Notes: generated by a model not told the origin, from the sequence alone. A stretch of 64,000 nucleotides of DNA from Chryseobacterium cupriresistens (GCF_046614675.1 NZ_JBKKJT010000004.1:1-64000); one strand, 5' to 3'; shown: positions 55,741 through 63,112, counted from the first letter of the stretch. Numbers and translations are program-made.

Positions 55741-55931
55741 TACACATTAATACCTTGAGAGCTAAGGATAGCCTTTCCGATCTCAACAGCTGCTTTGTGA
55801 GCCTGTCCCCAAAATCCGTGACAATCTGAAGAATCTCCTCCTTCAACTTTTTGCATTACTTCCTCTGTTTGTACTTTTTCTGCCATTTCCTTAAAGGCAT
55901 CTAAACTTAATTTTTTGTTTTGTTTTTCCAT
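55740..55931 (-). CDS. Double-glycine leader bacteriocin-like precursor peptide
   Basis: A 63-residue precursor. The leader (MEKQNKKLSLDAFKEMAEKV then QTEEVMQKVEGG) has the hydrophobic pattern and Gly-Gly of C39-processed peptides; the predicted core is 31 residues, starting DSSDCHGFWGQAH and ending ILSSQGINV, with a single Cys. It resembles flavobacterial bacteriocin-type peptides with a DCHGFWG segment. The neighbouring exporter with its own C39 peptidase supports export and cleavage after Gly-Gly. The target or receptor is unknown. Confidence 0.82.
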   Translation of the reverse strand: MEKQNKKLSLDAFKEMAEKVQTEEVMQKVEGGDSSDCHGFWGQAHKAAVEIGKAILSSQGINV

Positions 55932-56063
55932 CTTTTAATTTTTTTAGATGATTAATTAATATTTCTTTGTCATATAACCCTGACATGGGCTTCAATATCA
56001 ACCTTATATTATATTTCTGTACTGTACACATACAAAATAAAATATTTGTGTTTTTATCTGAGA

Positions 56064-56071
56064 CAAACTTA
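56064..56071 (-). promoter_or_regulatory. -7 box of the 63-residue precursor gene
   Basis: Minus-strand TAAGTTTG, exact TAnnTTTG. Its last base is 50.5 bp from the centre of the palindrome at 56108-56121, the same distance as in the other precursor promoter. The leader would be about 126 bases. Confidence 0.6.
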
Positions 56072-56107
56072 GACAAGAGTTGAATGTAAAAAAAGCAATA
56101 GGTATCA

Positions 56108-56141
56108 GGATTTATAAATCCATATTATGAATTTATAAATT
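56108..56141. promoter_or_regulatory. Two palindromic operator-like sites upstream of precursor 1
   Basis: GGATTTATAAATCC (56108-56121), a perfect 14-bp palindrome, and AATTTATAAATT (56130-56141), whose centres are 21 bp (two helical turns) apart. The first also occurs, with one changed base, upstream of the second precursor gene at 58014-58027. They are likely binding sites for the AraC-type regulator encoded between the two peptides, or another dimeric protein. Confidence 0.65.
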
Positions 56142-56178
56142 GTTGAAATTGAAAACAGTTGGAAATCAGTTTATTAAA

Positions 56179-57894
56179 CTATTGTTGAGTCTCGATTTCT
56201 TTAATATAAATTGATGGGGTAGTTCCGGTTTTCTTCTTGAATGCAGTTGCAAATGCCTGCACATTATTATAACCAATTTCTTCCGCAATAGCCGGTAATT
56301 TATAAGAACGGAACTTTTTATCTTTTACAAGTCGCTCCAAAACATAATCAATACGCAGATCATTAAGATAAGAAGTGAAATTCTTCCCTTTATGATTATT
56401 GATCGTTTCAGACAAATAAGATGTGTTAGTTTTTATATTTTTTGCAAGACTGGCTAATGTAATGCCACTTTTTAGAAAAAGCTGCTTATTTTCAAAGATT
56501 TCCAATTCCTTTAGAATAAATTGGGTCACCTCTTCAGGAGCAGTCTTTGTTATTATATTTTCTGTTTCAGCATGTTCAGAAATTTGAGACAGTTCAGGAA
56601 TTTCTTTTTTAATATCTGTAGTAGATTCAAAATTTCTTTTTTCAATACTATGAATCAGTTCCTGGGCAATTTTCCGGTGTTCTTTTGCTGTTTTCTTTGC
56701 TTTATAATAAAGATAAAGAACCAATAAAAGAATTAATAATAAAAAACCAATAGAAGCATATAAAATTATTTTCCTGTTTTTTAGATCGTTGATAATCTCT
56801 TCTTTTTCTTGTAAAAGATTAGGGGTATCATATTTCTTGGGCATTTCTGTGGACAAATATTGAAACTGCTCATCAAGTTTTTTGTCTACTTTTAAAAATC
56901 GATCTATATAATACAATTGTTTTTCTTTATCATTCTTTTCTTTGTAATAATCTATAAGATAAGTATATACTTCTCGAAGCTCTGGGAAAGTGATATTAGT
57001 TTTTTGTATATTAGAGTCTAATCTAATAAAATATTCAACAGCCTTTTCTTTATTATTTAATCCATTATAACATTTGCCCAAACTATATAATGCATAATTG
57101 GCATTATTATCATTGATACTGGAAAAAAAATTATAAGTCTTGGCTAATTCGTTTATGGCAATTGTATATTTTTTTTGTTTAAGATTAGAATATCCAGAAA
57201 AGTATAAATATTGATTAACACTATATTTGCTTTTACCTGTAAACGCAGAGGTTTGGCCTTCTTTGATTAAAATATTGGCAGAATCTAATTTATTAAGCTC
57301 AATATAGCAATTGATAAGACTTACCCTTATTTGATTATGCTGGGATTCATTGGTTATATTATTAGGATTATATAGGTAATACCTGAATATTTTGGCTGCT
57401 TCTGCATACTTACCCAAATAATTATTTAAATAAGCAATATTTATATTAGCATAAGCAATTTGCTTTTGATCTTTTTGATCTTTTGCATATTGTAAAGCTA
57501 TAATATAATTGTCTAATGCTTTCTTTAAATAATCATTCTTGAAATATAGATTTCCCTTCATCAAGTATGTTCTGGTAGGGTATAAACTTCCTTTTATGTT
57601 TTTTGTAATAATCTCAAGACTATCAATATATTTTAAGGCTGTAGGAAAGTCTTCATTAAAATGTATTAGGATATAGCCTTCCGCAATTTGGAGGTTGTTT
57701 TTCTCTTTGTTTGCTTTTTGTAAATAGTATTGTGCAATTATTTTAGATTCGGAAACTTTATCATTATCATAGTAATCATCAAACTTACCTTTCAATTGAG
57801 AATAATTGAATTCACTTAAAGTATCAACTATACTTTTTTGAGCATAAATAAAGCCACTCAAAAATAGTAAAATAGAAAATATTACTTTCATCAT
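56179..57894 (-). CDS. TPR-transmembrane-AraC regulator of the peptide island
   Basis: A 571-residue regulator. It starts with a signal peptide (ending IYAQ), has a periplasmic stretch of TPR repeats (about 40-330, e.g. KNDYLKKALDNYIIALQYAK, GKYAEAAKIFRYYLYN), a membrane helix (about 376-395, LYASIGFLLLILLLVLYLYY) and a cytoplasmic AraC-type helix-turn-helix (about 470-565, KLPAIAEEIGYNNVQAFATAFK). No kinase or receiver domain is present, so it would be a one-component regulator that senses something, perhaps a secreted peptide, in the periplasm. Its position between two precursor genes with a shared operator makes it their prime candidate regulator. Confidence 0.85.
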   Translation of the reverse strand: MMKVIFSILLFLSGFIYAQKSIVDTLSEFNYSQLKGKFDDYYDNDKVSESKIIAQYYLQKANKEKNNLQIAEGYILIHFNEDFPTALKYIDSLEIITKNIKGSLYPTRTYLMKGNLYFKNDYLKKALDNYIIALQYAKDQKDQKQIAYANINIAYLNNYLGKYAEAAKIFRYYLYNPNNITNESQHNQIRVSLINCYIELNKLDSANILIKEGQTSAFTGKSKYSVNQYLYFSGYSNLKQKKYTIAINELAKTYNFFSSINDNNANYALYSLGKCYNGLNNKEKAVEYFIRLDSNIQKTNITFPELREVYTYLIDYYKEKNDKEKQLYYIDRFLKVDKKLDEQFQYLSTEMPKKYDTPNLLQEKEEIINDLKNRKIILYASIGFLLLILLLVLYLYYKAKKTAKEHRKIAQELIHSIEKRNFESTTDIKKEIPELSQISEHAETENIITKTAPEEVTQFILKELEIFENKQLFLKSGITLASLAKNIKTNTSYLSETINNHKGKNFTSYLNDLRIDYVLERLVKDKKFRSYKLPAIAEEIGYNNVQAFATAFKKKTGTTPSIYIKEIETQQ

Positions 57895-57909
57895 TTTTGT
57901 AAAATGCTA

Positions 57910-57917
57910 CAAATTTA
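57910..57917 (-). promoter_or_regulatory. -7 box of the regulator gene
   Basis: Minus-strand TAAATTTG, exact TAnnTTTG, 16 bases before the ATG. Confidence 0.5.
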
Positions 57918-58013
57918 CACTTTTCTTAATCAATAAAGTTATTAATATAAATCCTCTTGTAAGTGTATGTAAATATTTGGAAATTAATTTGTTATGATTT
58001 GTTTTAATAGGGG

Positions 58014-58027
58014 GGATTTATAAATCT
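58014..58027. promoter_or_regulatory. Palindromic operator-like site upstream of precursor 2
   Basis: GGATTTATAAATCT contains the same 13-base GGATTTATAAATC as the site at 56108. Its centre lies 50.5 bp upstream of the last base of the -7 box, identical to the spacing in the precursor 1 promoter. Confidence 0.65.
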
Positions 58028-58041
58028 ATAGTGCAGTTTTA

Positions 58042-58071
58042 TTGATAATTTGAAAAATATCCTTTTATTTG
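58042..58071 (+). promoter_or_regulatory. Promoter of the 56-residue precursor gene
   Basis: A -33 TTG (58042-58044) is 19 bases from TTTATTTG (58064-58071), which matches TAnnTTTG at all but the second base. The leader would be about 20 bases. Confidence 0.55.
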
Positions 58072-58096
58072 CATTTAAATTTAAAATAAATTACAA

Positions 58097-58267
58097 ATGA
58101 AAAAACAAGTCAAAAAAGAAAAAAAATTATCTTTAAACAAAGTACGTTTGATGAAGATTACTGACATGAAAACAATTAATGGAGGTAGTGGAGCCCAAGC
58201 AGGTTTTAATCTTGATGGAAATGATGACCAACATCCTACCATTCGTAATACTATGGGTCAACAATAA
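58097..58267 (+). CDS. Second double-glycine leader peptide, Cys-free core
   Basis: A 56-residue peptide, below common ORF length limits. It begins MKKQVKKEKKLSLNKVRLMK, the Lys-rich KLSLNK leader typical of Bacteroidota class I lanthipeptide-like precursors, continues ITDMKTINGG, and has a 26-residue core starting SGAQAGFNLDGNDDQHP and ending TIRNTMGQQ. The core has no Cys, so lanthionine rings cannot form; its Ser and two Thr could only be dehydrated or left plain. It starts 12 bases before the S9 peptidase gene and so is in one operon with it and the truncated LanB. Confidence 0.75.
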   Translation: MKKQVKKEKKLSLNKVRLMKITDMKTINGGSGAQAGFNLDGNDDQHPTIRNTMGQQ

Positions 58268-58279
58268 TTTAAGTTTCTA

Positions 58280-60457
58280 ATGAAAATAAAAATATTTATC
58301 ATTATTTGTTTTTTTTCGATCTTTTCTTATTCCCAGAAAACTAACTTATCACCTTCTAAACCAGTCACAGAAAGTTATTTTGGAACTAAGGTCATTGATG
58401 AATACCGAAATTTGGAAAGTTTAGAAGATCCTAATACTATTAATTGGATAAAATCTCAAACAGCTTATACCAACACAATTCTTGATCAAATTCCCAAAAG
58501 GAATTATTATGTAGAGAAAAGATTAGAACTTGATAAAAGGCAAGGATATTCTGTATCTGATTTGAAAATAACAGGTAATGATAAATACTTTTATTTAAAG
58601 AAAAACGAAAATGAAAAAGTCGCTAAGCTTTATTATAAGGATGGACTTTCAGGAAAAGAAGAATTGCTCTATGATCCTGTTAATTATAAAAATAACGAAC
58701 GCAATCATGATTTCGTTATTAATTACATAAGTCCTAGTTGGGATGGTAGTAAAATTGCTATTTCTATGTCTGAAAAAGGGAATGAGTTAGCAGATGTAAT
58801 TATTATGGATGTTAAAACAAAATATATTCAGCCAGAAATTCTTACTAATACAGCACCTGCTTCTTTTGATGGAATTAAATGGCTAAATGATAACACTGGC
58901 TTTTTTTGCGTAGCTTTTTCTACAATTGATTCTAAATCTAAAGATTTTTATAAAAATACACGAACTGTTTTATACAAAATTGGGACAGATCCAAAGAAAT
59001 TAATAGAAATTTTTTCTGCTAAAAATAATCCTGAATTAAAAATAACTGAAGATCAGTTCCCAATGCTTTTAGATTTTGATCAAGAAGATCAGTATTATAT
59101 AGGTATGGTTGTTGACTATAGTTATTACAGAAAAACCTTTATCATTAGCAAAAAAGATTTATTAGAGGGTAAAAAAAATTGGAAGCCTTTATCTGATCCA
59201 AATGATAAAGCAAAAAATTTAGAGATATGGAATAATGACATTGTTTTTGTTTCAGGCTATAATTCATCTTTTAATAAACTATGTAAAACGAGTATTAATA
59301 ATTTCAACTTTAAAAACCCAGAAGTTTTAGTTCCTGAAAAAAAAGGTGAAATCATTAAAAGTTATAGAATCACCAAAGATGGTATTTATTATACCACCAC
59401 CAAAAACGGAGTAGAAGCAAAATTATATGTATACAAAGATGGAAAAGATAGTCCTATTCAGCTTCCTTATCCATCTGGAAATATTAATTTAGAAAATAAA
59501 GGAGTAAATTACTCTGATTTTTGGATAACATGCTCAGGCTGGGCAAATGAGGGACAACGTTTTAAATATGATGTAAAGATTAATGCTTTGAAGCCTGAGA
59601 ATCTTACACCTATTACAGAATATCCTGAATTCAAAAATATAACAGTCAATGAAATTTCCATAAAAGCTAGAGATGGAGAAGAACTTCCGGTATCATTAAT
59701 ATATAGTAAGAATCTCAGAAAAGATGGTAAAAATATGGTGCTTATTGATAGCTATGGTTCATATGGAATATCCTATGCTCCTTTTTTCGCAAAAATGTAT
59801 TTATTATGGATTAATCAGGGAGGAATGGTTGCAGTAGCTCATGTGAGAGGTGGAGGAGAAAAAGGAGAAAAATGGCGTTTAGGAGGATACAAAGAAACAA
59901 AACCTAATACTTGGAGGGATTTAATAGACTGTACAAAATATTTGATAAAGGAAAAATATACCTCAAAAGATAAAGTTGCTATTTGGGGAGCCAGCGCCGG
60001 AGGAATTACAGTAGGAAGAGCAATGACGGAAAGACCAGATTTATTTAAGGCGGTTATTGCAGAGGTTGGCGTAATGAATCCTCTTAGAGATGAGACAACA
60101 CCGAATGGGCAGCCAAAAGAATTTGGTACAATAAAGGATCCAAAAGAATTTAAAGCTCTGCTAGAAATGGATTCTTATCACCATATTAAAAAAGGAGTAA
60201 AATATCCTGCAACTTTTATATCTGGAGGAATAAATGATCAGAGAGTTACCGTTTGGGAACCTGTAAAATTTGCAGCAAAGTTAATGGCTAATAACGCTTC
60301 TAATAATCCTACTTTATTGAAAATAGATTTTGAAGGAGGTCATGGAGGTAATATTCCTCCTGCACAACGATACGCTAATTTAGGAGATATGTTTGCCTTT
60401 GCATTCTGGCAGTTGGGACATCCTGATTACCAGCCCAAAGAAAGCACAAAAAAATAA
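58280..60457 (+). CDS. S9 prolyl oligopeptidase of the peptide operon
   Basis: A 725-residue exported serine peptidase. After a signal peptide (ending YSQK) it has the S9A beta-propeller (about 75-430) and alpha/beta-hydrolase domain: Ser572 in WGASAGGITVG, an Asp in GGINDQRVT, and a His in EGGHGGN. Prolyl oligopeptidases cut after Pro, and in some class III lanthipeptide systems they remove leader peptides. Here the gene follows a precursor with a Pro in its core (QHP) and overlaps the LanB fragment (TAATG), so a processing role for peptide 2 is inferred. Confidence 0.88.
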   Translation: MKIKIFIIICFFSIFSYSQKTNLSPSKPVTESYFGTKVIDEYRNLESLEDPNTINWIKSQTAYTNTILDQIPKRNYYVEKRLELDKRQGYSVSDLKITGNDKYFYLKKNENEKVAKLYYKDGLSGKEELLYDPVNYKNNERNHDFVINYISPSWDGSKIAISMSEKGNELADVIIMDVKTKYIQPEILTNTAPASFDGIKWLNDNTGFFCVAFSTIDSKSKDFYKNTRTVLYKIGTDPKKLIEIFSAKNNPELKITEDQFPMLLDFDQEDQYYIGMVVDYSYYRKTFIISKKDLLEGKKNWKPLSDPNDKAKNLEIWNNDIVFVSGYNSSFNKLCKTSINNFNFKNPEVLVPEKKGEIIKSYRITKDGIYYTTTKNGVEAKLYVYKDGKDSPIQLPYPSGNINLENKGVNYSDFWITCSGWANEGQRFKYDVKINALKPENLTPITEYPEFKNITVNEISIKARDGEELPVSLIYSKNLRKDGKNMVLIDSYGSYGISYAPFFAKMYLLWINQGGMVAVAHVRGGGEKGEKWRLGGYKETKPNTWRDLIDCTKYLIKEKYTSKDKVAIWGASAGGITVGRAMTERPDLFKAVIAEVGVMNPLRDETTPNGQPKEFGTIKDPKEFKALLEMDSYHHIKKGVKYPATFISGGINDQRVTVWEPVKFAAKLMANNASNNPTLLKIDFEGGHGGNIPPAQRYANLGDMFAFAFWQLGHPDYQPKESTKK

Positions 60458-60654
60458 TGTCACGTTTTCCGTATCAATTTTTTGATGAGTATGTAGTGTG
60501 TACTCATTCATTTTCACGCAGAAACTTTCAACAAGCAATAAGTAGTAAAGGTGAAACTACAGATGCAGAACAGAAAGAAATCTGCACTAATCCCATATTT
60601 CAGGAAGCTATTTATTTAGGATCAGTCTCAAAATTTTTGGGGAATGTTAAGTAG
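60457..60654 (+). pseudogene. Truncated lantibiotic dehydratase (LanB) N-terminus
   Basis: The first 55 or so residues (MSRFPYQFFDEYVVCTHSFS then NPIFQEAIYLGS) match the N-terminus of class I lantibiotic dehydratases (typically FFDEYVVRTPLFS and NPIFQEAIYLAS), enzymes of about 1000 residues that dehydrate Ser and Thr of a precursor using glutamyl-tRNA. The reading frame then runs into the insertion sequence and stops. The Arg and Pro of the usual VRTP segment are changed to Cys and His, which points to decay. The ATG overlaps the S9 stop codon (TAATG), showing the original operon. Confidence 0.75.
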
Positions 60655-60669
60655 GTTTATCTTTGCCTA

Positions 60670-61023
60670 ATGTTAAGCGATCACGAACTTCTTAAATTAT
60701 TACTTCCGGAATTTTTGGTTGAACACTTTGATATCCTCAAAGCAGAAACTCATGATGCAGAACTTCATATCTATTTTGAAGAAAAAAGCATGATCCCAGA
60801 TGAATTCAAAGAAAGACTACTTGAATCGAAGGGCTTTTTACCTGAAATTATTGTAGATGATTATCCATTACGGGGTAAAATCGTAAAACTTCATGTGAAA
60901 AGAAGAAGATGGACTGATAAATCCTCTGGTGAAATTCTTCAAAGAGACTGGCAGCTGGTAGCGAAAGGAACACGCATGACAAAGGACCTGGCAGGCTTCT
61001 TAAAAAAAATTAGCCGACACTAA
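60670..61023 (+). CDS. ISAon1-family transposase N-region protein
   Basis: A 117-residue protein with the family's typical start (MLSDHELLKLLLPEFLVEHF) and the WQLVAKGTRMTKDLAGFLKK end. It is the DNA-binding N-terminal part of the transposase. It overlaps the open frame of the catalytic part and ends at a stop shortly after an 8-A run (61002-61009). Confidence 0.88.
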   Translation: MLSDHELLKLLLPEFLVEHFDILKAETHDAELHIYFEEKSMIPDEFKERLLESKGFLPEIIVDDYPLRGKIVKLHVKRRRWTDKSSGEILQRDWQLVAKGTRMTKDLAGFLKKISRH

Positions 61024-61993
61024 AGCTCTTCCCCTAAAAGTTATAGCAGAATTTTTCGGGATCAAAGGCAAGACTTTTCAAAGACAATACAAGAATACTC
61101 TCAGCGAATATTATAGCTGGGAACAAAAACGGCACGCAGAGGACTGGATCATTTATCCTGAAAATCTCTCATCCTCTTTATCCTTAGACGAAGTGGCCTT
61201 ATCTGACGGAGAACTTTATACTGTTCTTACCTCCAAAAAAGCAAAAGGAAGAAAAGGAAGTATTGTTGCTATCATAAAAGGTACCCAGAGTGATTTTGTC
61301 ATAGAGCATCTTTTAAAAATCAGCAGAAAACTTCGGATAAAGGTAAATGAAATCACTTTGGATATGGCGGGTTCCATGAAGCGTATTGCCCAACGCTGCT
61401 TCCCTAATGCAATGCAGGTGATTGACCGATTTCATGTTCAGAAGCTGGCTATAGAAGCTCTTCAGGAAATCAGGATCCGGCATCGCTGGGATGCTATTGA
61501 AATGGAAAATAAGGTAAGGGAAGGATTGGGGGAAGAACTAGTTCTAAGCACAGAAATATTTGAAAACGGTGATTCCCGCAAACAGCTTTTGGCAAGAAGC
61601 CGGTATTTGCTTTATAAGAGCCGCGAAAAATGGACACTCTCCCAAAGGCAAAGAGCCATCATTCTTTTTGCTCAGTATCCCGACCTGGAGAAAGCGTATC
61701 AATTGACCGATGAACTGCGAAAGATTTATAATCAGAATATTCCTAAATCTTTGGCTATGACTAAACTTGCGCATTGGTTCAAAAAGGTGGAAGAAGCAGA
61801 TTTTAAATCTTTTTCTACCTTAAGAAAAACAATAATGGTTCATTACAGAGATATTTTAAACTATTTTCATCAAAGAAGCTCCAATGCAGCAGCTGAATCC
61901 TTCAATGCCAAAATCAAAAACTTTAGAATGCAGCTCCGCGGAGTAAAAGACAGAACTTTCTTTCTATTCAGGTTGACTAAACTTTTTGCTTAG
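61004..61993 (+). CDS. ISAon1-family transposase catalytic part
   Basis: An open frame from 61004 coding about 329 residues. The DDE-type residues are in SLDEVALSDGELYT (first Asp), VIDRFHVQK (second Asp) and NAAAESFNAKIKNF (Glu). The only start in common use, GTG at 61193, lies two codons after the first catalytic Asp, so a functional protein must begin upstream. This suggests fusion with the N-region frame, by frameshifting or transcript slippage at the A8 run. It ends LTKLFA. Confidence 0.85.
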   Translation, partial: KKLADTKALPLKVIAEFFGIKGKTFQRQYKNTLSEYYSWEQKRHAEDWIIYPENLSSSLSLDEVALSDGELYTVLTSKKAKGRKGSIVAIIKGTQSDFVIEHLLKISRKLRIKVNEITLDMAGSMKRIAQRCFPNAMQVIDRFHVQKLAIEALQEIRIRHRWDAIEMENKVREGLGEELVLSTEIFENGDSRKQLLARSRYLLYKSREKWTLSQRQRAIILFAQYPDLEKAYQLTDELRKIYNQNIPKSLAMTKLAHWFKKVEEADFKSFSTLRKTIMVHYRDILNYFHQRSSNAAAESFNAKIKNFRMQLRGVKDRTFFLFRLTKLFA

Positions 61994-62042
61994 TCCCCAA
62001 CTTTTGCGCTTGATCCCAAATATTGTGCTTGATCATTAATCC

Positions 62043-62079
62043 ATAAAAACAAAAAAACCTCTGACTAATCAGAGGTTTT
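62043..62079 (-). terminator. Terminator of the tRNA-Phe gene
   Basis: A perfect 11-bp stem (AAAACCTCTGA with TCAGAGGTTTT) followed on the minus strand by T-rich sequence, just after the tRNA 3' end. Confidence 0.85.
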
Positions 62080-62083
62080 AAAG

Positions 62084-62156
62084 TGGTTTCTCCAGGAATC
62101 GAACCAGGGACACATGGATTTTCAATCCATTGCTCTACCAACTGAGCTAAGAAACC
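62084..62156 (-). tRNA. tRNA-Phe (GAA)
   Basis: A 73-base cloverleaf read on the minus strand: acceptor GGTTTCT/AGAAACC, D arm AGCTCAGTTGGTAGAGC, anticodon loop TTGAAAA with GAA, T arm CCTGGTTCGATTCCTGG and discriminator A. CCA is not encoded. It marks the right border of the accessory island. Confidence 0.95.
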
Positions 62157-62159
62157 ATT

Positions 62160-62558
62160 ATGTTTTTGTTTATTACTTCATTGTTTTAAAGTGTTGCAAA
62201 AGTATAACATTTTATAATACCGCGCAAGTATTTTGTTTTATTTTTTCAAATAAATATCCTGCTAAAGCTGGTTTCAGTATTCAATGTATTGTTCATCAGT
62301 ATTTTGGTACTTTAATTTTTTTCTGTTTTTTTTTAAGTTATTTTCACAGCGTTTTATTAAAAGATTTTTTGCCCTGGTATTTAAGATTTTTCTTACAGTT
62401 GCTTTTGGAATATAGTTTTGTTTCTTTAAACAGTCAATACAATCATCCGATTTTCAGTGATAAAAAGCAGCAAACACCTGATTTATAAGAGTTAATTTAC
62501 CTAACGGGTGTTAGTCGTATTATTACTACACTTTTCGAAATTTAATAATAAATGCAAT
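62160..62558. other. Intergenic region before the T6SS genes
   Basis: About 400 A+T-rich bases. An open frame of 124 residues spans part of it but begins inside the tRNA gene on the opposite strand and looks non-coding (hydrophobic, Phe-rich). Nothing else was recognised. Confidence 0.45.
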
Positions 62559-62586
62559 TTGCTTTTTGTAAATACATCTATATTTG
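62559..62586 (+). promoter_or_regulatory. Promoter of tssD
   Basis: TTG (62559-62561), 17 bases, TATATTTG (62579-62586), exact -7 match. The leader would be about 46 bases. Confidence 0.6.
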
Positions 62587-62638
62587 GTGATATAGAAAGC
62601 AAACAATCACAATATATTAACCATTAAAATTTACAATC

Positions 62639-63043
62639 ATGGCAGAAAGAAATTCAAGAGGAATTTTAAAATTCAACAACGGTGAAGGGCAAAAACTGTT
62701 AAAGCTTAACTACAGTGTATCAAGATCTACGGACGTTTCAGGGCGTGTGGCATCAGATCCTTCCAATGCTCTTATCAAAATCACAGTAGAAGCTACTGAA
62801 AAATCAGACATCCTGGAAAGTTTACTGAACGGAAAATATAAGCCTACAGTAGGAGAGATTACTTTCAACAAATCTCACGAAGAAGGAACATTAACAACAT
62901 TGAAGTGGAACAACGGTTATGTAATCCAGCATGAAGTAGATTTCGATGCTGTGGATGACAACAGTATGTATATCAGTTTTGTGGTAAGTGCAGAACAGAT
63001 CGATCTGGGGAATTCATCATACTTCGGAGCATGGCCTTCTTAA
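62639..63043 (+). CDS. tssD: Type VI secretion tube protein TssD (Hcp-like, T6SSiii)
   Basis: A 134-residue Hcp-like protein of the Bacteroidota T6SS, which stacks as hexamers to form the inner tube. The typical start (GILKFNNGEGQKLLKLNYSVSRSTDVSGRVASDP, given in part) with the NYSxSRxxDxxGRxxSxP pattern and the GEITFNKSHEEGTLTTLKWNNGYV core are clear, and the C-terminus ends AEQIDLGNSSYF. The VgrG spike gene follows after a terminator, so this is the beginning of a T6SS locus that extends beyond the window. Confidence 0.9.
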   Translation: MAERNSRGILKFNNGEGQKLLKLNYSVSRSTDVSGRVASDPSNALIKITVEATEKSDILESLLNGKYKPTVGEITFNKSHEEGTLTTLKWNNGYVIQHEVDFDAVDDNSMYISFVVSAEQIDLGNSSYFGAWPS

Positions 63044-63066
63044 GCACATTCAGAATTTAAATATCA

Positions 63067-63112
63067 GGCAGAATAGTACACCCGTTTCAAGGGATGCTGT
63101 TCTGCCTTTTTT
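63067..63112 (+). terminator. Terminator or attenuator between tssD and vgrG
   Basis: A 10-bp stem (GGCAGAATAG with CTGTTCTGCC) with an inner CCC/GGG hairpin is followed by TTTTTT. It would allow more tube protein than spike protein to be made. Confidence 0.75.

Larger units (their letters stand above)
60629..62006 (+). mobile_element. ISAon1-family insertion sequence
   Basis: The element holds an N-region ORF and a transposase ORF in different frames. Imperfect terminal repeats CAAAATTTTTGGGGA (60629-60643) and TCCCCAACTTTTG (61994-62006) are visible; exact ends were not resolved and no target duplication was identified. It interrupts the lanB gene and no lanB sequence resumes on its right side, so a deletion probably accompanied or followed insertion. 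Confidence 0.8.

Noticed and set aside
55891..56076. 61-residue minus-strand frame overlapping the start of the 63-residue precursor
   Set aside because: It covers the precursor's promoter and leader in another frame, has no family resemblance, and the precursor frame is clearly the coding one.
60457..60654. LanB fragment as a small intact gene
   Set aside because: Only the extreme N-terminus of a roughly 1000-residue enzyme is present, and the last residues come from the insertion sequence.
62084..62156. Integrative element attachment site at tRNA-Phe
   Set aside because: I looked for a second copy of the tRNA 3' end near the left margin (48.7-49.5 kb) and found none, and no integrase gene is in the window.
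62114..62488. 124-residue frame to the right of the insertion sequence
   Set aside because: It starts inside the opposite-strand tRNA-Phe gene and encodes a Phe-rich low-complexity product from A+T-rich intergenic DNA.
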